DNA of 9,664 bases from Christensenella sp. UBA1431 (GTDB lineage Bacteria > Bacillota > Clostridia > Christensenellales > UBA1431): assembly GCA_002329665.1 (NCBI GenBank), contig DCTV01000012.1, positions 1 through 9,664 of the forward strand, given 5' to 3'. A program made the position numbers and the translations under genes. Of the stretch, positions 1 to 5,389 are shown piece after piece. Position 1 is the stretch's first letter. The number at the start of each line of letters is the position of its first letter. The notes below the pieces were generated by a model that saw only the letters and a program-made list of their open reading frames with translations, ran no database searches and was not told the DNA's origin.

Positions 1-37
1 TCAGATTGGCGGGAAAAAAGTCATTTTAACCACACAG

Positions 38-73
38 AAAACCTTCGACAAATCCCGAAGGGTTTGTCGAAGG
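38..73 (-). terminator. Hairpin with T-tract, distal of two tandem terminators
   Basis: Positions 42-52 pair with 63-73 (11 bp) and 54-56 with 60-62, with T53 bulged and a GAA loop. Read on the minus strand the hairpin is followed by TTTTC. It lies just beyond a second hairpin, so it probably acts as a back-up terminator for minus-strand transcription from the structured-RNA region. On the plus strand it has no adjacent T-run of its own. Confidence 0.6.
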
Positions 74-76
74 CTT

Positions 77-101
77 AAAACGCCATGAGCATGGCGGTTT
101 T
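77..101 (-). terminator. Hairpin with T-tract, proximal of two tandem terminators
   Basis: CGCCAT (81-86) pairs with ATGGCG (91-96) around a GAGC loop. AAAA (77-80) and TTTT (98-101) flank the stem, so it can serve on either strand. On the minus strand the stem is followed by TTTTAA. It sits about 27 nt beyond the 3' end of the closing helix of the structured-RNA candidate, where a terminator would be expected for a minus-strand transcript. Confidence 0.55.
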
Positions 102-127
102 CGCGGCTGATGAGCGTGAATACAAAT

Positions 128-489
128 GGGCTGTCACATCCGTGAGCGTTACTGCAGGCTATGGGACCCGTAACCGTCCCGTCGTGTCAGTCGATGTGTT
201 GTGATTCTGCAATAGGCTGTCGAACCTTATATCCTGCGCGGCCCTGACACCAGGCCGCGGCCTCAGGACCTACAGGCGCCGGTTACCGCCCTTATCAACC
301 GAGGCCACCCGTAAACGGAGCCTTCGGTTACCGGGACGCCAAAGCGGCGCAGGAAGCTTTTCCCTTCATGAGAGCCGAACATTGCGATCATCTCCCATTC
401 GCCATCAAAACCTTTCAGCGTCCTTTTTCGTTTAACCCTTGCTTGTATCTGTTTCTGCCTGCCTTATGCGCTCACGGATGTGGCAGCCC
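128..489 (-). ncRNA. Large structured noncoding RNA candidate (about 360 nt), unassigned class
   Basis: The two ends are complementary: 128-148 pairs with 469-489 over 21 positions. The only imperfect position is 134/483 (C/A on the minus strand, G/U-compatible on the plus strand). Inside lie 154-159/457-462; hairpin 163-167/176-180; 232-239/347-354 (8 bp); 240-247/263-270; and a long arm built from 275-278/337-340, 279-283/330-334, 297-305/320-329 and 309-311/316-318. In minus orientation the unpaired stretches are A/G-rich (around 440-360), a G-U wobble completes 240-247/263-270, and two terminators follow, so I favour the minus strand. Coding potential is poor. I looked for the hallmarks of RNase P RNA, tmRNA, SRP RNA and common riboswitches and did not see them. 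It could be a known family I cannot recognise without a covariance search. Exact ends are uncertain. Confidence 0.6.
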
Positions 490-509
490 AACTATGTTTG
501 GCGGCGGCC

Positions 510-593
510 TTACGGCGCCGTCGTCCTGATCTCTTCTTTACGGGCTTTCTCCTTCTTCTTGCCGGCTTTCTTGCTGTTACGGTTCTTGGCCAC
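510..593 (-). CDS. Small lysine-rich protein, hypothetical (27 aa)
   Basis: A GTG start at 593 is preceded by AAGGAG at a 9-nt spacing, one of the better ribosome binding sites in this region, and the frame stops with TAA at 510-512. The product begins MAKNRNSKKAGKKKEKARKE and is almost entirely polar, with about a third lysine, no hydrophobic segment and no cysteine. An in-frame ATG at 611 would add six residues (MKERAA), but its Shine-Dalgarno is less well placed. The 5' end overlaps the upstream small ORF (577-705) by 17 bp in another frame, suggesting translational coupling. The composition recalls small spore or nucleic-acid-binding proteins; I do not recognise a family. It could be chance in a GC-rich region. 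Confidence 0.35.
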   Translation of the reverse strand: MAKNRNSKKAGKKKEKARKEEIRTTAP

Positions 594-705
594 GGCGGCT
601 CTCTCCTTCATCCTTTTTCTTTCCCCGGACCTCGGGTACGGGCCGCACGTCGTTTTCCGGCCGGTGGCGGTCGGGTCCGGGCCTTCGCATTCCGGCTTTT
701 GCCAT
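577..705 (-). CDS. Small basic hypothetical protein, MAKAGMRRP-type (42 aa)
   Basis: ATG at 705, TAA at 577-579. The product starts MAKAGMRRPGPDRHRPENDV and continues into a PVPEVRGKKK segment. From memory, small uncharacterised clostridial proteins start MAKxGMRRPDP and carry a PVPEIQGKAK-like motif further on, so this looks like a short relative; that resemblance is unverified. The protein is hydrophilic, rich in Arg, Lys and Pro, and has no membrane segment. The ribosome binding site is weak (GGGAAAG, 8 nt before the ATG). It is followed by an overlapping second small ORF with a much stronger site. A deletion or frameshift near 600 that shortened the normal C-terminus is possible, because the lysine-rich continuation lies in the next frame. 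Confidence 0.45.
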   Translation of the reverse strand: MAKAGMRRPGPDRHRPENDVRPVPEVRGKKKDEGESRRGQEP

Positions 706-845
706 AGCTAATGCTTTCCCATCCGTTTTTCTTATTTTGCCCAAAAAATAATAAACATGCGCCGGGTTTGCAGCGGATGCATTGGCAATTTTTTGGTTTT
801 ATCCTTAAAACAGGGGCGCCGAAAGAGCGGCCCATGGTTTGCCTG

Positions 846-880
846 AAAAAACGGCGCAAGCCGAAGGCTTTAGCCGCCCC
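846..880 (-). terminator. Intrinsic terminator of the riboflavin operon
   Basis: On the minus strand, CGGC (876-873) and AAGCC (870-866) pair with GGCTT (862-858) and GCCG (855-852) around a TTC loop. There is a two-base internal loop (TA opposite GC), and TTTTTT follows (851-846). It begins a few bases after the stop codon of the HAD gene, so it ends the whole rib transcript. Confidence 0.85.
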
Positions 881-883
881 GAT

Positions 884-1546
884 TCAGAAGATGTCCCTGA
901 GCTCCGCGACGTTTGTGATGATCCGGTCCGCGCTGTCGAGCTCCCCCGGCCGGGCAAAGCCGTAGGCGCAGCCGATCGTGAGGATGCCGTTTTTCCTGCC
1001 CGCTTCCATGTCGTGGCGCCTGTCGCCCACGATCGCCATTTCCCCGGGATACCGGCCCTTGATGTGCCTGAGCATCTCGGATTTCGGCGCGTTGCCGTAG
1101 TCCTCCGAGCAGGCGAGTTCTTCGAAATACCGGTCCAGGCCGAACGCCGCCGCGTGGCCGTCGCGGTAGTATTTCCTGCAGTTGCTGATGAACACGAGGC
1201 GGTAGCCTTTTTCCCTGAGGTAGGCGAGCGTTTCCAGGGCGCCGGGATACAGCGCCGCCCCGCCCGCCTCGATCAGGTCCTTCTGCGCCTGTTTTATGAT
1301 GCGCATGCACTCGTCGCGGGTGGACTGCTCCAGCCCGGGCTGGAAGGTCTCCCACATTTCGTGGCAGTTCAGGCCGAGCCAGCGGGTGACCTCTTCTTCC
1401 TCCCATTCGCGGGGCTCGGCCAGCCCGCGTTCCACGAGGTAGGCGTAGGCCTTTTTAAAGGCGGGCAGATACAGCCGTACGCTGTCGTGCAGGCATCCGT
1501 CGTAATCGAAGAATATGGTCTTAACGCCGCCGAACCTATAGTCCAT
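884..1546 (-). CDS. HAD-family hydrolase (phosphoglycolate phosphatase-like), last gene of the rib operon
   Basis: 220 aa, a typical size for a subclass I HAD phosphatase with a helical cap. Motif I is FFDYDGCLHDS (nucleophile D14, acid D16), motif II is FISN (S121), motif III is K155 in APKSEM, and motif IV is IVGDRRHD (D175, D179). All catalytic positions are present, so it should be active. The cap occupies roughly residues 25-95. The start at 1546 was chosen because it lies 2 nt after the ribH stop and puts motif I at the usual distance; the same frame stays open upstream only as a shadow of ribH. It is cotranscribed with the rib genes and followed by their terminator. Inference: it may dephosphorylate 5-amino-6-ribitylamino-uracil 5'-phosphate before the RibH step. 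Its substrate could equally be FMN, another sugar phosphate or phosphoglycolate. Confidence 0.88.
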   Translation of the reverse strand: MDYRFGGVKTIFFDYDGCLHDSVRLYLPAFKKAYAYLVERGLAEPREWEEEEVTRWLGLNCHEMWETFQPGLEQSTRDECMRIIKQAQKDLIEAGGAALYPGALETLAYLREKGYRLVFISNCRKYYRDGHAAAFGLDRYFEELACSEDYGNAPKSEMLRHIKGRYPGEMAIVGDRRHDMEAGRKNGILTIGCAYGFARPGELDSADRIITNVAELRDIF

Positions 1547-1548
1547 CG

Positions 1549-2016
1549 CTAGATTTGCCTGAGCAGGTTCGCCATCTCGATCGCGGTGGCCGCTGCGTCG
1601 TAGCCCTTGTTGCCCGCTTTTGTCCCGGCCCTCTCGATCGCCTGTTCGATCGTGTCGGTGGTCAGGACCCCGAACACGACCGGCATCTTCGCGTCCAGCC
1701 CGACCTTCGCGATCCCCTTGGACATCTCGTTGGCGACGTAGTCGTAGTGGGACGTCGAACCGCGTATCACGGCGCCGAGGCAGACCACGGCGTCGTACCT
1801 GCCGCTCTGCGCCATGCTCTGTGCCACGATCGGTATTTCGAAGGCGCCCGGGACCCACGCGACCTCGATGTCGGCTTCCTGCGCGCCGTGGCGCAGGAGC
1901 CCGTCGATGGCCCCGTTAAGCAGTTTGCTTCCGATGAACTCGTTGAAACGGCCCACGACGATCCCGAATTTCAGTCCCTTCGCGAGCAGGTTCCCCTCAT
2001 AGGTTTTGATTGACAT
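1549..2016 (-). CDS. ribH: 6,7-dimethyl-8-ribityllumazine synthase
   Basis: Condenses 5-amino-6-ribitylaminouracil with 3,4-dihydroxy-2-butanone 4-phosphate to give lumazine, the penultimate step to riboflavin; the family assembles as pentamers or 60-mer capsids in the cytosol. From ATG 2016 it is 155 aa, matching the usual 154-156. Visible signatures are GRFNEFI (22-28), WVPGAFEIP (54-62), [15 protein letters not shown] (80-94, catalytic H90) and VFGVLTTDT (114-122). An in-frame GTG at 2025 would add three residues, but its Shine-Dalgarno would be too close, whereas ATG 2016 has GGTGAAA just upstream. The start lies 20 bp inside the end of ribBA, so translation is probably coupled. The C-terminal [14 protein letters not shown] is typical. 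Confidence 0.96.
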   Translation of the reverse strand: MSIKTYEGNLLAKGLKFGIVVGRFNEFIGSKLLNGAIDGLLRHGAQEADIEVAWVPGAFEIPIVAQSMAQSGRYDAVVCLGAVIRGSTSHYDYVANEMSKGIAKVGLDAKMPVVFGVLTTDTIEQAIERAGTKAGNKGYDAAATAIEMANLLRQI

Positions 2017-3259
2017 ACTTTTCACCGTCCTGATGCGTAATAGTGTTGAGTTCCTTGTCGAACTCGCCGAGCAGGTGGCCCATCTTCTCTTTTTTGGTTT
2101 TCATGTAAAATGCGTTGGCCTCGGTGGGGGGCATCTGTATGGGCACGCGCTCCACGACCTCGAGGCCGTAGCCGCTCAGGCCCACCACCTTTTTCGGATT
2201 GTTGGTCATAAGGCGCATCTTGCGCACGCCCAGGTCGTAGAGGATCTGCGCGCCGGCGCCGTATTCGCGCAGGTCGGGCGCGAATCCCAGTTCCACGTTC
2301 GCTTCCACGGTGTCGAGCCCCCGGTCCTGCAGCGCGTAGGCTTTGATCTTGTTTACCAGCCCGATCCCGCGGCCTTCCTGCCGCATGTACAGCAGCACGC
2401 CCTTTCCCGCGGCGCTAATCTGCTGCATGGCCGCGTGGAGCTGTTCGCCGCAGTCGCAGCGCAGGGAATGGAACGTGTCGCCGGTGAGGCACTCCGAATG
2501 CACGCGCACCAGGACCGGCTCCCCGGGGTCGCCGAGTTCGCCCATCACCAGCGCTACGTGGTGCTCCCCGGTCAGATCGTCCACGTAGGCGACGATCTCG
2601 AAGTCCCCGTAATCGGTGGGCAGCGGGGAGCGGGCAACCGCCGTGACCAGCATGTCGTATTTGCGCCGGTACTGGATGAGGTCGGCCACGGAGACGATCT
2701 TCATCCTCTTTTCCCGCGCGAACTCCATAAGCTGCGGTCCCCTGGCCATCGTCCCGTCTTTATTGAGTATCTCGCAGATGACGCCCGCGGGGTACAACCC
2801 CGACAGCCTGGCGAGGTCCACGGCAGCCTCCGTGTGCCCCGCGCGCTTGAGGACGCCGCCGTCTTTCGCGATGAGCGGGAAGATGTGCCCGGGGCTCACG
2901 AAATCGTCTTTCTTTGCGTCCGGGTTCGCGAGCTCCCGAAGGGTTTTCGCCCTCTCGGACGCCGCGACGCCCGACGTCGAGTCCCTGTGATCCACCGTGA
3001 CGGTGAAAGCGGGCATCTTCGTGTTCGAACATGTCTCGACCATCAGGTCCAGTCCCAGCGCGGCAGCGCGCTCCGCCGACAGGGGAGCGCAGACGATCCC
3101 CCTGCCGAACGCGGTCATGAAGTTCACGCTTTCGGGCGTCGCCTTTTCGGCGGCGATCATGAGGTCTCCTTCGTTTTCGCGGTCCTCGTCGTCCACGATC
3201 ACGATCATGTTTCCCTGCCGGATCTCTTCCAGCGCTTTTTCGATAGGGTCGAATTTCAC
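1997..3259 (-). CDS. ribBA: Bifunctional 3,4-dihydroxy-2-butanone 4-phosphate synthase / GTP cyclohydrolase II
   Basis: 420 aa, the usual fusion. The RibB part (about 1-200) makes the C4 unit from ribulose 5-phosphate: [10 protein letters not shown] (23-32, metal-binding acids), TAFGRG (49-54), DSTSG (93-97) and RAGHTE (139-144). The RibA part (about 205-400) opens GTP, the first purine-branch step. It has zinc cysteines C257, C268 and C270 in [29 protein letters not shown] (291-301), [12 protein letters not shown] (329-340) and TNNPKK (352-357). A GTG at 3265 is in frame, but only 2 nt separate it from AAGGAG; the second GTG at 3259 has 8 nt and is preferred. About 68 nt lie between ribE and this gene. 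Its end overlaps ribH by 20 bp. Both active sites look complete. Confidence 0.96.
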   Translation of the reverse strand: MKFDPIEKALEEIRQGNMIVIVDDEDRENEGDLMIAAEKATPESVNFMTAFGRGIVCAPLSAERAAALGLDLMVETCSNTKMPAFTVTVDHRDSTSGVAASERAKTLRELANPDAKKDDFVSPGHIFPLIAKDGGVLKRAGHTEAAVDLARLSGLYPAGVICEILNKDGTMARGPQLMEFAREKRMKIVSVADLIQYRRKYDMLVTAVARSPLPTDYGDFEIVAYVDDLTGEHHVALVMGELGDPGEPVLVRVHSECLTGDTFHSLRCDCGEQLHAAMQQISAAGKGVLLYMRQEGRGIGLVNKIKAYALQDRGLDTVEANVELGFAPDLREYGAGAQILYDLGVRKMRLMTNNPKKVVGLSGYGLEVVERVPIQMPPTEANAFYMKTKKEKMGHLLGEFDKELNTITHQDGEKYVNQNL

Positions 3260-3301
3260 TTTCACGTCTCCTTTTTGATGCGGTGGGCAGTCGTTATCCC
3301 T

Positions 3302-3334
3302 GTCATACGGTCACATTGATTTCACGGTCATACG
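3302..3334. repeat. Short direct repeats between ribE and ribBA
   Basis: GTCATACG occurs at 3302-3309 and 3327-3334, and ACGGTCA at 3307-3313 and 3324-3330. The second copies straddle the ribE stop codon (3328-3330). They may be a small duplication near the gene end; no regulatory meaning can be assigned. Confidence 0.4.
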
Positions 3335-3975
3335 AAACCGTTGTTTTCAAGCATCTCCATCGTGACGCCGCCTTTTGCTCCATCGTGACGCCTGTCTAGG
3401 AGCTTTTCGACATATTTGCCGATCACGTCGCACTCGATGTTGACCATGTCGCCTGTTCGCCGTTCGCCCAGCGTCGTTTTCCCGGTCGTCGTCGGAACGA
3501 GGGATACGGCGAAACTCCGGCTGTCGACCCGGGCGACCGTGAGGCTCGTACCGTCCAGCGCGACGGAACCCTTATGAACGATGTACCTTAGTACCTCGTC
3601 CGGGGCCGTGATCGTGAGCCAGACGGCGTCGTCCTCCCTGGACCTTCCGGTTACGGTGCCCGTGCCGTCGATGTGGCCGGACACGATATGCCCGCCCAGC
3701 CTGTCCGACGGGCGAAGGGCGCGTTCCAGGTTCACCCTGTCGTTGGCGGCGAGCGCGGCAAGGCCGGTCCTGCGAACGGTCTCGGGCATCACGTCGGCCG
3801 CGAACCAGCCCTGGCCCATGCCGGAAACCGTGAAGCAAATCCCGTTCACGCAGATGCTGTCCCCGGGCTTCGTGCCGTCCAAGACCTTCGAGCACGCGAC
3901 CGACAGGCGCACGGACGCGCCCCTTCGCGCTATTTCCCGTATGGTGCCGATCTCTTCAACGATCCCTGTAAACAT
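3328..3975 (-). CDS. ribE: Riboflavin synthase alpha chain
   Basis: Dismutates two 6,7-dimethyl-8-ribityllumazine molecules into riboflavin and the RibH substrate; the family works as a trimer of two-barrel subunits. 215 aa, normal length. The two lumazine-binding repeats are visible: the N-terminal one opens with MFTGIVEEIG and contains ICVNGICFTV (41-50) and FAADVMPETVRRT (58-70); the second, from about 98, contains GHIVSGHIDGTG (95-106), DGTSLTV (141-147) and VIGKYVEKLL (184-193). The C-terminal TMEMLENNGF is a normal family ending. The usual His of the PHT motif in repeat 2 appears as Thr here (VPTTTGKTTL). The ATG lies 20 bp inside ribD, with GGAAGGG about 10 nt upstream, so it is probably translationally coupled. 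A 15-bp direct repeat lies in its 3' end. Confidence 0.96.
   Translation of the reverse strand: MFTGIVEEIGTIREIARRGASVRLSVACSKVLDGTKPGDSICVNGICFTVSGMGQGWFAADVMPETVRRTGLAALAANDRVNLERALRPSDRLGGHIVSGHIDGTGTVTGRSREDDAVWLTITAPDEVLRYIVHKGSVALDGTSLTVARVDSRSFAVSLVPTTTGKTTLGERRTGDMVNIECDVIGKYVEKLLDRRHDGAKGGVTMEMLENNGFV
3355..3392. repeat. 15-bp direct repeat inside the 3' end of ribE
   Basis: CTCCATCGTGACGCC occurs at 3355-3369 and 3378-3392, a 23-bp period that is not a multiple of three, so the copies are read in different frames (RHDG- and VTME-type peptides). The family-typical C-terminal residues remain in frame, so the gene is not broken. It looks like a small duplication in the variable linker before the tail. 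Confidence 0.75.
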
Positions 3976-5068
3976 CCCTTACGTACCCTTCCACAAGAAT
4001 GTCGTCGCCAAACCTTCTCACGGCGACGTCCCGCAGCCGCAGGGCGTCGTCCATGCGCGTAACGCCCGGGCCTTCCACGGGCGTTTTCGCGCCGGCGCCG
4101 CCCACGAGCTTGGGGGCGACGAACACCATCGCCTTGTCGACGATGCCGGCCTTTAGGGCGCTCGCGTTCAAAGCGCCGCCTCCTTCGAGAAGAACGCTGT
4201 CGATCTCGAGCGCGTGCAGCGCGTCCATGAGCGCGACAAGGTCCACGCGCCCGTCCGCCCCCTCCGCCCTGACGATGTTCACGCCCTTTTCGACAAGTCG
4301 CGCCTCCCTACCGGGGTCGATCGCCGGCGTGGTGGCCAGTATCAGGCCCGCCTCCGAAGCGGACGCTATCGCCCTGGACCCAAGGGGTATTCTGCCCCTG
4401 CTGTCCACGACGATGCGCACGGGATCGCGCCCCTTTTTCGGCCCGAGCCTGGTGGTGAGCGACGGGTCGTCGGCAAGCACGGTGCCGATCCCTACCATGA
4501 TAGCCGAGACCCTGTCACGAATCCGGTGCACGTGCCGGCGCGCCTTTTCTCCCGTAATCCACTTCGAATCCCCTGCAGCCGTGGCGATCTTGCCGCACAG
4601 CGTCATCGCTGCCTTCATGATGACGAACGGGCGCTTCTTCGTGATGTGCTTGACGAATATCTCGTTGAGTTGCTTAGCTTCGTCCCCGAGCAGGCCCACC
4701 GTCACGTCGATCCCTGCTTCCCTGAGCATCCGTATGCCGCGGCCCGCGACCAGCGGGTTTGGGTCCTCCATTGCGACGACGACCCTGCGGATGCCTCTTT
4801 TGATCACGGCCTGGGCGCAGGGGGGCGTCCTGCCGTGGTGTGAACACGGTTCGAGGTTAACATAGAGCGTCCCGCCGCCAACGTCCTCCTTCGCGTTTTG
4901 AAACGCCGCCGCTTCCGCGTGGGGGGCGCCGAGCCGCGCGTGGTACCCTTCCGCGACGATGCGGCCGTCCCTGACCACGACCGCGCCGACCAGAGGGTTG
5001 GGGTTCGTTTTGCCCCAGCCCCGCTTGGCGAGTGCGAGCACCCTTTTCATGTAACCGCGTTCATCCAT
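3956..5068 (-). CDS. ribD: Bifunctional diaminohydroxyphosphoribosylaminopyrimidine deaminase / 5-amino-6-(5-phosphoribosylamino)uracil reductase
   Basis: 370 aa, normal for the fusion, which carries out the second and third steps of the purine branch of riboflavin synthesis. Deaminase domain (about 1-145): TNPNPLVGAVVV (21-32), zinc/catalytic HAE (50-52), and PC-SHHGRTPPC with C75 and C84. Reductase domain (about 147-370): GDSKWIT (166-172), VGIGTVLADDPSLTTR (192-207), VVDSRGRIP (220-228) and LLEGGG (293-298, NADPH-binding). The usual Asp of the MTLDGKIAT motif is Cys here (residue 158). ATG 5068 was chosen because AGGAG lies 8 nt upstream and the protein then starts at the normal place. The frame stays open up to 5242, but that stretch is the terminator and riboswitch. 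First gene of the operon; overlaps ribE by 20 bp. Confidence 0.96.
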   Translation of the reverse strand: MDERGYMKRVLALAKRGWGKTNPNPLVGAVVVRDGRIVAEGYHARLGAPHAEAAAFQNAKEDVGGGTLYVNLEPCSHHGRTPPCAQAVIKRGIRRVVVAMEDPNPLVAGRGIRMLREAGIDVTVGLLGDEAKQLNEIFVKHITKKRPFVIMKAAMTLCGKIATAAGDSKWITGEKARRHVHRIRDRVSAIMVGIGTVLADDPSLTTRLGPKKGRDPVRIVVDSRGRIPLGSRAIASASEAGLILATTPAIDPGREARLVEKGVNIVRAEGADGRVDLVALMDALHALEIDSVLLEGGGALNASALKAGIVDKAMVFVAPKLVGGAGAKTPVEGPGVTRMDDALRLRDVAVRRFGDDILVEGYVRDVYRDR

Positions 5069-5096
5069 GCACCGTGCTCCTGTTTTGCGCCCATAC

Positions 5097-5124
5097 AAAA
5101 AGCCCCGAAGTGTACCTTCAGGGC
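5097..5124 (-). terminator. Attenuator terminator of the FMN riboswitch
   Basis: On the minus strand GCCCTGAAG (5124-5116) pairs with CTTCGGGGC (5110-5102), 9 bp with one G-U, around a 5-nt loop and followed by TTTTT. It lies between the aptamer and the ribD ribosome binding site, so it can stop transcription when the aptamer binds FMN. An alternative antiterminator stem pairs 5143-5150 with 5107-5114 (GAAGTGTA with TACACTTC, 8 bp). It shares bases with both the aptamer P1 3' strand and the terminator 3' strand, giving mutually exclusive states. Confidence 0.9.
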
Positions 5125-5145
5125 GCGCCGATATGCTCTCAATAC

Positions 5146-5256
5146 ACTTCTTCTCCCATCCAGACTGTGACTGTCGGCTCCGGAATCTGACCGGATCTGC
5201 CATTGAAGGCTCGCGGGCTGTACCGCCGGTAAGGAATTTCACCTGTCCCTGAAGAA
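5146..5256 (-). promoter_or_regulatory. FMN riboswitch (RFN element) controlling ribDEBAH
   Basis: On the minus strand the conserved RFN blocks appear in order: TTCTTCAGGGACAGGTGAAA, TTCCTTACCGGCGGTA, AGCCCGCGAGC, GCAGATCCGGT, GCCGACAGT and AGTCTGGATGGGAGAAGAA. P1 is formed by 5251-5256 with 5148-5153. The aptamer senses flavin mononucleotide. The downstream 9-bp hairpin with T-tract and the competing 8-bp antiterminator indicate control by premature termination. FMN binding stabilises P1, frees the terminator strand and turns the rib genes off. Confidence 0.97.
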
Positions 5257-5280
5257 CGATATATGATTTTTCCCTGAATC

Positions 5281-5309
5281 ATTCTAGCGCCCTTTCGCCG
5301 GAAAGTCAA
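5281..5309 (-). promoter_or_regulatory. Housekeeping (sigma-A-type) promoter of the riboflavin operon
   Basis: TTGACT (5309-5304) and TAGAAT (5286-5281) are separated by exactly 17 bp. Transcription should begin near 5274, about 18 nt before the first riboswitch helix. Confidence 0.85.
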
Positions 5310-5343
5310 GGGCAGGCGCCAGACAGGGGCGGCTGAGGGCCGA

Positions 5344-5370
5344 ACCATCTGTTCCCGGCCGCATATCATA
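5344..5370 (+). promoter_or_regulatory. Possible sigma-K-type sporulation promoter
   Basis: AC (5344-5345), a 16-bp spacer and CATATCATA (5362-5370) match the mother-cell sigma-K pattern AC-N16/17-CATAnnnTA. No good TTGACA-type -35 accompanies the TATCAT hexamer. The start site would fall a few bases after 5370, close to the gene's ribosome binding site at 5376. Short motifs can arise by chance. Confidence 0.4.
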
Positions 5371-5389
5371 GGGCGAAGGAGGGATTTTC

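Noticed and set aside
238..396. Minus-strand open frame MIAMFGSHEGKSFLRRFGVP... with a GGGAG site upstream
   Set aside because: It lies across several paired strands of the structured-RNA candidate, is short (about 40 aa), and resembles no family I know; more likely a chance frame.
128..489. RNase P RNA, tmRNA, SRP RNA or 6S RNA
   Set aside because: The size suits RNase P or tmRNA, but the universal RNase P core (GAGGAAAGUCC-like), the tmRNA tag frame and tRNA-like end, and the SRP GGAA apical motif are not visible on either strand. A covariance search is still needed.
439..711. Plus-strand open frames in 439-965 with hydrophobic or Arg-rich products
   Set aside because: They are antisense to the small basic ORFs, the terminator and the HAD gene, have no convincing ribosome binding sites, and show the skewed composition of GC-rich shadow frames.
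1547..1858. N-terminal extension of the HAD gene through ribH (up to 324 aa)
   Set aside because: The extension is Arg/Gly-rich, wholly inside ribH in another frame, and would displace HAD motif I far from the N-terminus.
5069..5242. N-terminal extension of RibD up to 5242
   Set aside because: This DNA is the FMN riboswitch and its terminator; the ATG at 5068 has a correctly spaced AGGAG site.
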